The notes: generated by a model from the sequence alone, not told the origin. Positions 11,576 through 25,932 are shown, numbered from the stretch's first letter. The stretch is DNA of 64,000 bases from Morinoia aosen (GCA_030386875.1 CM059575.1:20422293-20486292); one strand, 5' to 3'. Made by a program: numbers and translations.

Positions 11576-14102
11576 TCTAATCTATTCATCTCGGGAAAAT
11601 TTGTGCTATCACTCTCTAGGCATCGATGAAAATTCAACAGTAATGATGCTCTGAAAATTGAGGCGTACAATTTTACAGTTTTTCACTGTCTCCACAATCC
11701 CTTGAAATTTCTAATGAAACCTTTTCAATTAAATTCAATGAAAGATTTATCTACTCCTTCACTTAAGTTTGTGCATTAGTATATCCCGTTGAAGAGCAAC
11801 ACATTCGCAGCTCGGTAAACATATTTGATTGGCAAATCTTTTACTCCATTTTTAAACGCATTGTACGGCATGAAATATAACCTGGTTCATATACGTACAA
11901 GTGCATGTATACTAAAACTCTTACTTGAAACAAAGCTTGATTCATGGTTCTCTGCGAGAGAGACTCACGCTCCAGGAAAGGTTTGTGCCCGCCATTACTT
12001 TAGCTGGGAATGTTCTCCGACTGCTGTTTTTAGAGATGCTTCACGAGAGCGATTGTCCGGCGTGGCCTCTGGAGCTGTCCTTTTGATGGTCTCCGCTCAG
12101 TAGTCGCGGTCACGACTAACAGTGAGCGACAAGGCCGGGACCCGTGTTCGCAGGCCTTGTCCCGCTGCTGGATCTTCTTTTTGCCCTACACCACTTGCAG
12201 GTACTTCAGTTCCTTCATTGCTAAAATAAGGCGATGATCTAGGCTTTGTTCTCGGTGGCATCTGAACTTTGCGCTCATAAAATGCGAGCTTTGCGTCAGA
12301 AGGAATATAAACTTTGTGTTCGATGGAATGCAAATTTTGTGTTGGATGGAATACAAACATTGCGCAGAAGTACACATTTTGTGCTGAGGTAAAATCATAA
12401 AAGGAATATGATTGTTTTCTGAAATGTTAATGCAGCGCGATCTTTTATGCCTGTGATGCGAAGTAATGAGTTTTGGAAAGAAGGAAGAAATGTATCTTTG
12501 AAAGTGCGTGTTCTCCTGTCAAACAGTCTCGCAAACTCGGGTTTCATGAGCTAAATTCTGCCACTCAGACAAAAAAAGCGCTAACTCTCAAAATTTAAAT
12601 TTTTATTTTTCAACAGATTTGGGTTTTCTTAAATGCAAGATGCCCTCTAAACTTTCAGTGGTGGTGGGAGGTGACATTCACGTAATAAAAAACTCCAACC
12701 CCATAAAACTCAAAAAAAGGTTATCCTGAAAAATCTTGTAAAATGCACTAGGCATTTTTTTGTCTGATAGTCAGAAATGTTATAACAGCGGAATAATGAT
12801 ATTTATATTATGTAGTAGGTACAAAAAAATTGCAAAATGGATATGACCGAGTCGTTTATTAAACAATAATACAGTGAAATGTTAACATTGAATTTTTAGC
12901 AGAAGTTTGAAAGCTATGAAATCTGAGTTAACGAAAACTACTTTAGGTAGGAAAAGAAATTAATACTCACGTCAAGACTTGTGAGTAGGAATTAATGACT
13001 AATATTTAGTACGTCCTAGATAAAATTAAATCACTTTCTGATGTACTCCTACCATCTCCAGGTGTTACTAAAAAATTTGATCTATTATACGAGTAATTAT
13101 TGGTAAGCTGAAAATCGTTGAATAATTAGCCAGTAGCTCAATTTTTGAGCCCACTACCAACTACACAACGTTACATAAAGTTGTGTTACGTTTTTAAGCC
13201 CTGAAATGAGAGACTGGGATGGTTTTAACCCTAACAGACCGCTGCGCTGGTTTTTTGGTAATTTATAAAGCTGCCACTATACCGCTGGACCTAATTTTCA
13301 TTACTTTGCCTAGTACCTAAAAAAATACGTCACAAACTAAAAATAACGAATCAATCGTGGTCAAACCTTCAGGTTAGCTATGGCAAATGTCTGTTTGAAT
13401 TGAGTTTGCGTGATTCTTGAAACAAATACGCTGAACAGTTAAGTTCAGGTCTTCAGATCTGGTTGTGTTTAAGAAACCTGTGGATCAATGCGTGCATACT
13501 GGCGCTGTGGAGGAGTGGGCAAGGGCGCCAAGTTCATTAGATGCTGTACAGATGAATGCTTGCGATAAGAGCGCCATCTCGGTCCATCTGACAACTAGTG
13601 CTTGATTTTAACGGTCTTTGAGAAGTCGTAAATTTCAAGAAAACAAGAAGACTTGGCGCTTTCTGGACCGCAAGGAACAGCGACTTTCGTTCCAGAGACT
13701 AATAGGTAATTTGTATTGTTTTGAATCGACTCCGGAACATTTGTGTGCTTTTGTGTAGGGTTACGGGATGCATGGAAACGGACTTACCTGCGATAGGGAT
13801 TACTCGAGGACAGATGAAACTCTCATAGTTCTTTATCGAGGTTACCATTCGCTCTTGTGCATTTCTTTTCTTGAGTTAGTACGATACTATGTTTGTCCAC
13901 CTTTCTTATCTAGAATTTTTTTTAAATTGATAGTATTGAAAAAACAAATATGTTCTTAGAACTTAAACGTTTGAATTTCAGAATGGGAAGTAATTGAAAA
14001 AAGTTTTTTAGAAAACTTCACGGGTCAATTTCATGGAATCATTCCCAGCTAAGAAGTAAAACATAAGGCAAATTGAGCGCCGCTTTGATACGTCTGTACT
14101 AG
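11576..14102. other. No gene seen
   Basis: AT-rich with a GC-richer patch at 11950-12180. Positions 12250-12390 hold about five degenerate copies of a 25-bp unit (core aactttgtgttcgatgg). Positions 13490-13600 are also GC-richer. No exon could be supported. Confidence 0.5.
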
Positions 14103-14460
14103 CAGCACCTGCACCGTTAGCATCACCCAAGGAGGTAGCACCAGTAGAGGCATCAACACTAGCAGCGACCCAAGCACTAGCACCAGCACCAACCTCTTGC
14201 ACCAGCAGCACCCCCAGCACCAGCAGCACCCCCAGCACCAGAAGCACCCCCAGAACCAGCAGCACCCCCAGCACCAGCAGCACCCCCATCACCAGCACTA
14301 ACCTCCAGCACCAGCACCAACCTCCAGCACCAGCACCAACCTCCAGTACCAGCACCAACCTCCAGTACCAGCACCAACCTCCAGCACCAGCACCAATCGA
14401 AAGCACCAGCAGCACCCCCAGCACCAGCATCACCGAAGCATCACGACCATCAGCACCACC
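14103..14460. repeat. Low-complexity CAG/CAC-type minisatellite
   Basis: Mixed 15- to 21-bp units built from agcaccagc and acccccagc. Its minus-strand frames translate to Gly/Ala/Leu/Val repeats and are not taken as genes. Confidence 0.9.
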
Positions 14461-14695
14461 AGCAGTAGTCACAGCACGACAATACCCACAAAGCCCGAAT
14501 GCGAAAGTCGTGCTGCCGTGGCAGTGCTCACGACGTTCAGGTCATCACGACCTCATAGAATATTGATGAAGCGCACCAAACTTGATGTACGCGCTGCCGC
14601 GATGACATAAACATGACCCCGCACCTTGACGCTGCGACTGCGAACTGCGGTGACAACCTGCCTGCTGGGCGCTTGATGATGTAGAGGTGTTCTGT
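14461..14695. other. GC-rich spacer between two arrays
   Basis: Unique, GC-richer sequence between two minisatellites. The minus-strand frame continuing from the 15-bp array codes through it but shows no known domain. It might be part of an unrecognised exon. Confidence 0.35.
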
Positions 14696-15525
14696 CCAGC
14701 ACTGCGCAGCACAGCACTGCCCAGCGCAGCACTGCTCAGCACAGCACTACCCAGCACATCACTGCCCAGCACATCACTGCCCAGCACAGCACTGCCCAGC
14801 ACATCACTGCCCAGCACATCACTGCCCAGCACAGCACTGCCCAGCACAGCACTGCCCAGCACATCACTGCCCAGCACAGCACTGCCCAGCACAGCACTGC
14901 CCAGCACATCACTGCCCAGCACATCACTGCCCAGCACATCACTGCCCAGCACATCACTGCTTAGCACAGCACTGCCCAGCGCAGCACTGCCCAGCACAGC
15001 ACTGCCCAGCACAGCACTGCCCAGCACAGCACTGCCCAGCACAGCACTGCCCAGCACAGCACTGCCCAGCACAGCACTGCCCAGCACAGCACTGCCCAGC
15101 ACAGCACTGCCCAGCACAGCACTGCCCAGCACATCACTGCCCAGCACATCACTGTCCAGCACATCACTGCCCAGCACATCACTGCCCAGCACATCACTGC
15201 CCAGCACATCACTGCCCAGCACATCACTGCCCAGCACATCACTGCCCAGCACAACACTGCCCAGCACAGCACTGCCCAGCACAGCACTGTCCAGCACAGC
15301 ACTGCCCAGCACAGCACTGCCCAGCACAGCACTGCCCAGCACAGCACTGCCCAGCACAGCACTGCCCAGCACAGCACTGCCCAGCACAGCACTGCCCAGC
15401 ACAGCACAGCACTGCCCAGCACAGCACTGCCCAGCACAGCACTGCCCAGCACAGCACTGCCCAGCACAGCACTGCCCAGCACAGCACTGCCCAGCACAGC
15501 ACTGCCCAGCACAGCACTGCCCAGC
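14696..15525. repeat. 15-bp minisatellite with two alternating variants
   Basis: About 55 copies of actgcccagcacagc, many carrying acatc instead of acagc. The two variants occur in blocks. As 15 is a multiple of three, long open frames on both strands (up to 330 codons) are automatic. Confidence 0.98.
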
Positions 15526-15539
15526 GCTGTGAAGCATAC

Positions 15540-17379
15540 CCTTGCGTGTTTAACATAGTTTCGCTTAATAAAAATGTCGGAAATTCTCCAATTTCTTACT
15601 AGACATAACTTGAGAATTGGAAGTTATTTTAAAGTTATTCTCAGACTGATTTACCCTAGGAAAAACTCGAAATTAAACTTGTGGATTTGGACTTTTTTCT
15701 AAAAGAATTTAATAACAATTGTATGAGGATTTTATAGGAATTTCCAGTCAATTAATTGGGTGTTCCTAATTTGCGTCCGAGTACTGAAATTTTCAAATAA
15801 ATTCAGCTCATATGGAAACATTCAGAGAAAAGGTGATCGTGTTTTTGGACGTGCAGCAAAAACATGAAATTCTAACTGAAGCCATCTTCATCGAGCAAGT
15901 CATAGAACTTACGAAACCGTAACATGATACATAACTAACAATATACGTTATACAACTTATCGCACCGTAAGTCAACGCCACGTTCTCGTTTACAAATTAA
16001 GGAATCCATTGAAATTTCGATTAGTGCTGAAGGATAATAAGCAGAACCATTTGCAAAAAAAGTAGCTATCTCCGCGTTTAAGAAAGCATTTGTTGACAGT
16101 GAAGAGAACGCGAGGACGGCGGCGCGGCAATGATATTAGAGTGGGCCTCAGAAAGTCCTGAAAAATAATAGATCGTAAATCAGGTTTATGGTGGTAGCGG
16201 CGTTCGCGCTCCTACCGAGGTCTCGAGTTCCAATTCATCTTCTTTTAATTGATTGAAAAGTTCATTATTAAAGGGGCTATTAAGCCGAGTGTAAATCATG
16301 GTAGTTAACATGTCTGGTGATGATGGTGGAGGTGATGGAGGAGTCGGTGCGTAGTGGCGATGGAGTTTCTTTTGTAAAGGTTGGTGGAGATTTGGGTGTT
16401 GGTGTGGGTTAAATCGACCATAAAAACAACTCCCGGTGAGAATTTTTTATGCCTTTTAAAGCCCTAAAAGAATTTGTAGTCTCTGAGTATTTTTGTGAAC
16501 AATAAACAAGTTTGAAAGGATAACCAGAGTGTTGATAGGGTGACTAATAATATGTGATGATAACAATTGCAAAAGGTGGAACAATATTCAATGATGTGTA
16601 CTGCACAATGTCAGAAAAATACATTAATTGCTACGATGAGCGAAATAGCAACATGAGGTATGTATTTCCAGAGATGTGAAACGATATTGCGGTACTTTTT
16701 TTTACTCTATCATCACGACACGAGGAAGAAAAAAAAATTTTTACTGGCTAACAATATTGCTGTCAAATGAAGCTATAAGTTATTATGCATATTACAGGGT
16801 GAGAATTAACACTTATATTTCTTAGAAAAATATCATTGTTCTGATACAGACCTCAGTCTCCGAGCTGTAGCGGAGTACAATTCAAAATGAGCGCAGTGTT
16901 TCATATGATCATCTACTCATTTTGTACTCACTTTCGCTGTCCTAAAAAATATCATCTTTCTGAGGAGCGTCCTTTTGATACTGCAAACGTGGGTAACAAA
17001 TAAAGGGGAAATAATGAGTTATTTGACTAGCAAATCCACTGCAGCAAAAAGCTCGACTAGAAATAACTCACATTTTGAGGAAAAAATATTGTTTTGGTAC
17101 GTAAGAAAACATTTCTGAAATTCACCGAAACGTGAACACAGCTGTTCAATAGGGTGAGATTAATTGTAGTGCAAAGCACCGGATAACCTTCCAGGACTAT
17201 CAGGATTTTAATCATCGTATTAAATTTAAACAACGCTCAAACAAGAGGATATTCTTTAGAAAAACGGCCCAAAGCTACACCAACTTCAGATGAAGACTTT
17301 TGCTGCCGGTTGTTCCGCAACGAAGACTTGAACTGTTATAAATTCTAGCCCCAAGCCCTCTAGCAATTAGATAAGAACT
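15540..17379. other. No gene seen
   Basis: AT-rich. Positions 16160-16250 contain a weak tRNA-like pattern (ggtagcggcgttcgcgctc followed by gagttccaattc) that could be a degraded SINE head. Similar short sequences agggtgaga(a)ttaa occur near 16797 and 17153. Nothing firm. Confidence 0.45.
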
Positions 17380-17715
17380 TAGTTTACGCCTCCCCAGCCG
17401 CAACAAAGGTGTTGCAAAGAGAGGAAGGAGGAAAATATCATTTAGTATGGAGTTAAGAGAACGCGTCTATGCACAAGGTTCATAAAACTGTAAAAACGGG
17501 AAAAAAGTTCAGGAAACAAGATAAGAGTTGAAGAAGAAAGTAGTAGGGGCTAGAAAACAAGTCAGCTGTAAATAAGAAAAAGATGATCCATAACTACACG
17601 AAAAAACTTTTATTTTAACAAAAGGAAGGCCTACCTGACCTTAAGCTTGAGATACATTGCCCCTGGGAGCTCCAGTTCCCTCAAATACAACGGTTAATTG
17701 AATCTCTCTGAGGAG
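17380..17715 (-). mobile_element. Retroposon-like family, copy 7
   Basis: Reverse-oriented copy from gcctccccagccgcaac to the diverged palindrome ctctgaggagg. Moderately diverged. Confidence 0.8.
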
Positions 17716-18460
17716 GAACAGGGTCTGATACATAAGTGAGGAAAATACATTCTTTCGAATATTTTAGTTTGAGCACGACAAATAAAAGTTTATACGTACC
17801 GTAAATACTGTTAAAGAACACCATAGAGGGCAGTCTCTCCTTGCAGACGCACAAAAAGCTTATGTTTCTGCGGCAGCCATTGATATTGTTGAAAGTGTAG
17901 CTGATGGAAGTAAATAATATGCATCTGAAACTAACAAATAAAAATTAGTTTTGTGTGCATGTATATCAAGCGATTGCCTTGTAACCAGCATGGGAAGCAA
18001 CTTCACAACATTACAAAATTTCCCCAAAAATATGGTGTTATAGCGGTCGGTGAAAATAATTCCAGTCGCTTACCAAAAATTTACTCCTACTCAATAATTG
18101 CGCTGATTTCCACGCGATAATTCTTACGGTCACTTACGTTTTATTGCCACAGTTATTCGTACGCGTAAACGAAATATGCTATTTCACGAACAAATATCGG
18201 TAACCTTCGTCTAGAGTGTATTAGAGGTTCATTCACGTGTCATTCAGCTCAAATCCTATATAATATTTCAAAATTTTAATGTATTAATTCGGTGTTGGAT
18301 TTCCAATTCTGAACTTGGCGTGGCCATAAAACAATAGCTGATAAGTGACAGGAAAGCCCGATGAGAAGACGCTGCAAGCTGGGCAGTGTCAGAAAATACT
18401 ATTTAATTAACCTGAAATTATGAAATTTTCATTAAATTGATATAAAATTCATTAAGAAAA
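17716..18460. other. No gene seen
   Basis: AT-rich; nothing recognised. Confidence 0.6.
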
Positions 18461-20245
18461 GGATCTAAATCTGCAAGTTGAATTTTGAGCTTTTTCTTGG
18501 GCTAATCAGTCCGAGATTAACTAAAAACTGCGTTTTCCACCTGCTATTCCTCTCTTTAACTTCTCAAACTGTGCACCAAAGTCTGAGAAGTTGAAAAAAT
18601 AGCTTGTGTTTTTCCAAAATATTTTACTGGCGTGCATTTTAAAGTTGTATTGTGGATAACTTTAATATCATCGCTTTTTAATTGCAAAGTCAAGCTTCCA
18701 GCCGGAACGCAAGCTATTCTTGTTTTAAGTTATGTTGTGCACGCTGTGCATCAGAGTACTTTGGGTGTACATCTCGAATCCTTCGCACTCAAGTTTGCGA
18801 GCATTCTGGTAGGAGCTTCAGAACCGGTTCAATTTCTGTCAAAGCCCCAATTTTCCGCCGTTCGGGAATATTCTATTGATCAATCTTGGCAAAACCAGAG
18901 TTTTATACAAATATGCGGATTTTAGAGTCCTTGTTCATATCTAAACTTAAGTCGGCTTTAAACAACACTTCTATTTCGTTTTCTTTAGCCATAGTGAATA
19001 CTCGTAGATGAGCGTAATCAACATAATTTTAGACCTGTTTTTAGATTTGTTATTCGAAAACAGTTCATTTTTACTTTGTCCCTTTGCAGAATTATTGCCA
19101 ATGATGATGGCCTGTGGCCGTAATCAGTGAAATTAGATTTTATTGGAATATGTACCTTAACGATTAAAGTAGCTTATCTTGTTCTTTCATGTTTTTTTGT
19201 TAAGAAACTGTTTCAGAAAAGGGTCCAAATCTGCACGTTGAATTTTGAGTTTTTCCTTGGGGCAATTAGTCTGAGATTAATTAGGGGGACAACCCATTGA
19301 ATTTTTGTGATTTTTATTTGTTAACGATTATTCTGAAACTTGCCCAGTATATGTAAATTTTAAAAAGAAACACATATTAACTCGTCTAACTTTATTGAAT
19401 TTGGTCTTAGTTTTTGAGAAAATGGGAAATATTTTTAAATCCTTTTCTTGGACATTTCAAAAAAATAGAAGTCAACGAGTTTTCATGCTTGAAAAAAATC
19501 TAAGACAGTTTTGGAATCCTTGTAACATGTCTAACAAACTGAAGTTGTTTTTTTCTAACTTTTAAAATTGTCTTTAAAAAAGCTAAAAAAATATCCCTTT
19601 CTAATTTCTTTGAACTTTGATAAAAAAATCGAATATAAAAATGGGAAAAACCGCAACTTTAATTTATTAGAAAAGTTACAAGGATTCCAAGACTGTCTTT
19701 TTTTCTAGCATGAAAACTCATTAACTTTTATTCGTTTACAATGTCTAAGAAAATTAAATAACATTTATCATTTTCTCAAAAACTAAGACCAAATTGAAAA
19801 AGTTACATGAACAAATTTGCGTTTCTTTACAAAAATACCTGAACTGGGCAAATTCCAGAACAATAGGTCCACAAATAAAGAATCAACAGGTTGTCCCCCT
19901 TCGCTTTAAAACCGAGTTGTCCAATGCACTAGTCAATTCTGGGGAGGAATCAGATAATTTCCAACATTCTTATTATACGAATTTTTTCTCAAAAACGCAT
20001 GATATGGCCGTACGATATTTTTCACATATCCACTCAATGCGCTGAAACTTTTTGACGACGTCAACACTCAGTTGTTGACCAGGCAAATCTTATTTTTTGA
20101 TCACGAACTGTTATAAAATTCTCATAAAACTGTTATGAAATACTTTCAGGAAAGTATCTGAATTCACAAGTTGAATTTCAAGATTTTCCTAGAGTGACTC
20201 ACTCTGAGAAGAACTTTAAAACCACGTTTTCCGATTCTCAAGTCA
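18461..20245 (+). repeat. Local 80-90 bp module, three copies
   Basis: A module with aaatctgca(a/c)gttgaattttgag, then ttcctt(g)gg and gagattaa, occurs at 18461-18550, 19212-19282 and 20150-20245 in the same direction. The middle copy is interrupted by the foldback element at 19283-19900; its continuation (tttaaaaccgagttgtcc) resumes at about 19905. Confidence 0.7.
19283..19900. mobile_element. Foldback (long inverted repeat) element
   Basis: Ends agggggacaac and gttgtccccct are inverted repeats. The arms (about 19283-19590 and 19640-19900) are imperfect reverse complements over most of their length, for example cttagtttttgagaaaatg against cattttctcaaaaactaag. No coding capacity. A MITE-like foldback transposon is likely. 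Related sequences lie at 46146-46460 and 46690-46895. Confidence 0.85.
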
Positions 20246-23200
20246 TTTCTAGCAAACGATGGAAACAACTGAAAGTGAAACTCTCCATTTGAGTTTTATT
20301 AAGCGAAGAAGAAAATTTTTCAAATTACATACAAACAGCTTCATAATAAATATGTTACACTCAATCTTAGTCTCGATTTCATAATTTCGTGAGCTATTCT
20401 TGCTTTTTCTTCACTACCTCATCATAACACTATCGATGGAGGTAGTTCAAAAAACCTGTCATGCATATCTGTATTTCTCTCAATATATTGTCCAGAGATT
20501 ATGAGCAGTTTTCAAGATTTTAGGTATAAGTAAAATAAGAAAAGATACAGTATTATATTATATTTTTTATATTGCAACAAATATCTAGGTCACGTGAACA
20601 CAGACTCGAAATTTCACGGAACAAACTAAGTGGTTACACGGATCATTACACGATACAGTAAATGCAAATTTATTACGCGATGTTTTCCGCAGTAGCTCTT
20701 GCCCGTTAAAACTAAAATATTATGGTTCAATGATTTTTTGTCGGGGCTCCAATTAAAATATTACGCCACACTGACTAATATTATCTCAAGCGCCATAGAT
20801 TGAAATGGTGTGCTAACGCTCGTCGAATGAACACAAAATAAATATTAAATAATTATAATACATTGTGTTTTCTCTAGGTAGTATTTCTGTCCTTTGCCTC
20901 AGTTTTGAAGACGAAAAAGTCAATACATAGAAACGAAAAGTAGTAGAAAAACTGGACACGTTTAAAATTTTTAAATTTACAAGAGAAAAGAGTCAACATA
21001 GAACTCAACCTCTCAACTGGACAGGGGATCAAAATCTAGACTACACATCATGCACGTTCTATGCTCCCTATCTATTTGAATTCATCATAATTCGACCACT
21101 GTTTTCAGTATTATATCGCTAGAAGTAACAAGAAATATAAACCAACTGGAAAATATGTTCATTAACTCGTGTTCTTCTGAACACCCAAAAACACATCCAA
21201 ATCCTACTTCTACTTGCATCTAAGGTTCAAAAAGAAAAGTTCATCTACAAAGGAAACACGTTGGTCAATCAGGGAGTAGGATTTAGCATGCAGAAAAATG
21301 CCAAGTTTAAAAACGTACTGATTACTTGACCAATACAGTATCACACTCTCTATACCATACAGGGAATCTAAATACTGTACTCTTGACCCTTCATGACCAG
21401 ACGGGGTCCGGCTCAACCTAAGCAACTTTTTCAAAAACATGTAATTTTCATAATTGCAATGGAGACCTTCCATAAGAAAATATATGTAGAGAACGTTCAA
21501 CAAATTTTACTTGGAGCTTAGCGAAGAAACCCGCAAAATAAGAGGGATCTCTCGGGACCCTAATGGCCTTACGAATAATTTGAACCCCGCTGGCCAACGA
21601 CGGGTTAATGAGATGCTGAATACACCTATTTTCAAAAGCCCTGTCAATACCACACGCACAGTAAGATGAGACATCATTCATTCGTATCCTGAAGCCGAGA
21701 TTAGGTGACTAGAAGGCTGTCCAGCCATGTACCACACAGATGATGCATGAATAACAGCTTCGTGAACTAGAACGCAAATTTTTTACGACAAACATGATAC
21801 TCTTAAGACATGGAGAATTCATTTTAAATTCATTCTAGACGTCAGTCACAGACTGAGAAAATGAAGATTATTCCTATCTTCAAATTACGATGTTTCACTG
21901 AAATGATAGTGTAAACAAAACCAGTTCCCATTAACTGAATAAATGATGAACATTACACCGAGTACACAAATTCTTTTACAACGCCAGATTAAAATATTTA
22001 CAAGCAACGAGATGTATGTGCGCAACGAAAGCTGAATCTAGTTCACACAAACCTTACAGCAACGTTTTAAAAGTGAAATGTGAATCACCATATAAACAAT
22101 ACTACACCTCTTCCTCATGTCGCAGCTGGATACTTGAAGTTCTTCATTTATAGTACACAGAAAGTTAACATATTTATATGGAGCACGATATTAAGATTAG
22201 AAAGGCTCTAGTTAATTAGATAACAAATGTAATAAAGGACAGCAACCAACATTTATTGTTCGTAGAATTTATACACTAAGTTTGCATATTTTATCTCTAA
22301 CATTCAAACGTGCCTCGCCACAATGTTGCTCATCTGTGGAAATTTAGTAACGAAAGACGAAAGTGTCTATTGCTAATACGCTTCGTTATGCTTATTTTCT
22401 ACATTACCCGCCAATTTTAACGTCATTCCCGTCTTCAAATAAGAAACAAGTATACCAGTCGTTGTCTATATTTTTCTTCTGGATGGATGTTCGAATACTC
22501 TGACCAGATGCAGTCTCTGAGATTATTTTTGATTGGCAGGTGCTGTGACAACCTTCTACAGCGAACCTTGGAGTTCAATACCATGCCAGTGGCGGCACCA
22601 TCACATTGTTCGCAGATAGCCCCTGACACAAGAAAACCTCGTTCAGTATACCAATATATGTCATAGTAGGATTTTTAACAAATTCTTACGAACTGCAAGA
22701 AATATGCCAGTTGCTTCTTCTCACACAGTTTTCAAACATGTCTACATAAGGTTACGAATTTTTGAGATTTTAGAATCAGTCCGTGAAAAATTACTACTCT
22801 CCAAAATAAATTTGAGTCGCACTACACACCCGAACGTTGCAAGTGCCAATAGAAATGGCAGTCCAAGATCAGAAAAAGGATATCCTCGCGAGTAACGGCA
22901 CCTTCTCGATCCCCTTTAACAGACTTTGTTGAAACGTCGCATCTTTCCAGTAAAAAAAATCGGAAGCTTGAATGTAATTTAAACAGCTTTTGACTTCGTT
23001 AATCAAAGGTTACCACAACTCCTACAAGTGCTCCACAAGCAGCTCGTGCTGTAAAAAGCATTCCATCTAGATAAATGCAGACCATTCAAAGAGGCGAGTG
23101 GTAAATTATTTCAATGCATGCTGGATAATATGAAGGAAACTACGAGTATCGTACCACAAAGCTACGGAATACAAGTCACACAATTTGATGTCATTGCTTA

Positions 23201-23880
23201 GGAAATCAAACGCACTTTTCTACAGGAGAGAGCTACTCTACTCGAAGTTGGTACGCACAAAACGAGCCAGAGATAAAGAATGTTACTACTGACTTCGTAT
23301 TGAATGCTAGTAATGACTCCGCTCGCATGCGGTTACCAGTGAATACTAACAGAGGTCATGTTATTTATAAGACCTAGAAATCTCCACGTACGTTTTCTGA
23401 AGATAATAAAATTATTTTTACTAAGAAATAAAATATGTGGAGGAGATGATGGTGTTGTCAACAGATTGAATGATATTAACGATTAAGCAATAGAGGAATA
23501 GCGTACACTTCACGGGCTTTTTAAGAGCTCCTGCAGCGAGCGAACACAAACGAAAGAGTTTATGAAATTGTTCTACGACACATCTAAGGCTTCATAAATA
23601 TTTTCACCAAAATTTCCAGAGACATGAGTCTCATAACATAGACTTCCGAAGCTCACTACAGCACCTCCGTCACAATTAACGTAGTACGTCCGGTGTCTGC
23701 TATCATCTAAACCAAAGGAATTCTAAATGCAGAGGATAATACGGAAGGAATCTAAAACGAAAGCAAGGACATTGAGAAACTTTTATCTGAGGTACAGTTA
23801 AGTTTTGACAATTTGGCATCGTCTACAGCAACTGTTGGAGCATTACTCGTTGCTGAAAAAAATTTGGTGGACATGTTTCA
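20246..23880. other. No gene seen
   Basis: AT-rich, no long frames, no recognised repeat. Possibly intergenic or an intron of an unseen gene. Confidence 0.55.
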
Positions 23881-23892
23881 TTCAAACCGTTA

Positions 23893-24257
23893 GTTATTTA
23901 GTTAGTTATTAGTTAATTTAAGCCTCCCTATCCTCACCAAATGAGATCCAAAGAGAGGAAAGAAGAAGGCACCATTTAGAATGGAGTTAAGGGAACGCGG
24001 AATCAATGCAGAAAGGGTATAGAAACGGTAAGATGAGAAAGAAGTTCATGAAACAAGATCAAAGTTGAAGAAGAAAGTAGTAGGTGTGGAAAAAACAGGA
24101 CAGCAGTGAACCGAAAAAGATGGTCCGTAACAAATCAAAAACCTATGTTATTTTAACAAAAAGAAAGCCTACCTAACCCTTAGCTCGAGCCCTCACATAG
24201 TCCCCCTGGGAGCGCTAATTCCCATAGATACAATAGTTGTGTCCCCCTGAGGGGTCG
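23893..24257 (-). mobile_element. Retroposon-like family, copy 8, with TSD
   Basis: Full-length reverse copy ending in ctgagggg. Flanked by ttcaaaccgtta at 23881-23892 and 24258-24269 (12 bp, perfect). The tail is TTAG/TTA-rich. Confidence 0.88.
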
Positions 24258-24269
24258 TTCAAACCGTTA

Positions 24270-25084
24270 CCATTTCTCCTCGTTTATGCATGTAGTTCAT
24301 CTCACTGTACATGCTTTTGAAATAAAAATTGTTAAATCAGCTCAATGACTAAAATTTTTAACTTACGAAGTTTCTTCATTATAGCGTTCTTACTGAGACA
24401 CCCTGTACAATAATACATTTTGTTACGAAAAGGCTCCACAATATTTTCAAGAATTCGGCAAGTGTCAATGATACCAGGGAGATAATATAGCAGGCAACTT
24501 CCAGTAAACAGAAGGACAATAAATACTTACTTCGTAACCTCAAGATACACTTGCAGCCAAGAAAAGCCTGAAATACGATTCATATCTTCGCCTCCACATC
24601 ACCACAAATTCACAGCCCTGCCATCGAAATAGTACACTAAAGCATCGACACCGCACGGGAAAAACCAGGTCGATGTAATATTTGACACAGCATCAACTTA
24701 GCTTTACAGTAGCTCACATACATATATTCATATTTAAATGACAAGGGAGGGAACGAGCAAATTTGGTCGTAAAAGACTTCCATCACAAAAATTAGGGGCC
24801 TTTAGATTTTTATTGACAGTTTTCAAATCGAACACCCAGACACACGCAAAAAATATCCACTTCAACCTTATTCTTGTCACGACAATGAGGAATAGCGTCG
24901 ATTTTTGCGCAATACACTGGTGAGAGTCCAGGCAAATAATGGTTCATTAAATATACAAAGGGCACACCGTTATATATTTCACGCGTAGAATGTAAAATAA
25001 TTCTATTGTAGATTGCTTCTTACACGCGTGGGAAAATCGAATCTAGACGATGAAAGAAAATACACATAAACGGTCAAACTGATT
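24270..25084. other. No gene seen
   Basis: AT-rich spacer; nothing recognised. Confidence 0.6.
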
Positions 25085-25455
25085 TTTTATAAGTTAGTTT
25101 CAGCCTCCCTTACCCCCAAAAAATATGTTCGAAGAGAGAATGGATGAAGACGCCATTTAGGATAGAGTTAAGGGAACGTGGAATCTATGCGCAAACAGGG
25201 TTCTCGCACAGGACCTCATACGCATAGAAACAGTAGCCTAAGATTGAAGGTTAGGACATCAGATAAAAGTTGAAGAAGAAAGTAATAGCTGCTGTGAAAA
25301 CTAATACAGCAGTGAACCGAAAAAAGATGGTCCGGCACAAATCAAAAAAGGCTTACTTTAATAAATATAAGGCAAGCCCATCAGCTTTAGACCCCATATT
25401 CTTCCCAGGAGGCGCTAATTTCTATAAATACAATAGTTGCATCCCCCTTGAGGGG
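25085..25455 (-). mobile_element. Retroposon-like family, copy 9
   Basis: Reverse copy from aagttagtttcagcctccctt to the palindrome ccccttgagggg; older subfamily with the extra internal segment. Confidence 0.8.
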
Positions 25456-25699
25456 CACAAATAATCAAATTCTTGAACAAAGCTGACAATAAAAAAAATA
25501 CACCAAAGAAAAAAAAACTGTAGTTTGAATATTAATTGTTGTCGACCAGCTAATTTTTCCGAGGTTTGAACACAAGCATCTACAATCATAGTCCAATTCC
25601 TCCAGAGAGTCGAATTTTCAATACATTGCACCAGGTGCCACGGGTCCCTTCATCTCAAACTCGAGTGATACTAAAGGAGCTCGATCTATCGCTGCCCCC

Positions 25700-25932
25700 T
25701 CTACACATTTCCTGCCAAGTGACTCACCAGTGGTCACTTAGATGATTTACACTGTGCTGCTGACCCACCTGCAGTCACTAACTCATTTTTTATTAACACC
25801 TAATGAAAGCTAAGTGAAAGCCCGATCCAGTTAATGATTGCTATTTTTAAAGTTGATTATCACAATTGACTTTAAATTTGAATTGAAAATTGGCCTCCAG
25901 TTCAACCCATCGCAGTTAACGTCTTAATTAAC
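25700..25932. mobile_element. piggyBac-like MITE family, copy 1
   Basis: About 220 bp sharing agtcac/agtta, gatccagttaatg, ttgctatttt and tgactttaaatttga with copies at 43833-44054 and 61600-61805. The ends are degraded; TTAA motifs flank the right end. Confidence 0.6.

Noticed and set aside
14008..14472. Possible collagen-like or silk-like gene
   Set aside because: Gly/Ala pattern comes from a low-complexity repeat and is interrupted by composition changes; no gene structure found.
14545..15537. 330-codon minus frame (Val/Leu/Gly/Ser repeats)
   Set aside because: Product of a 15-bp repeat; no known domain even in its non-repetitive end.
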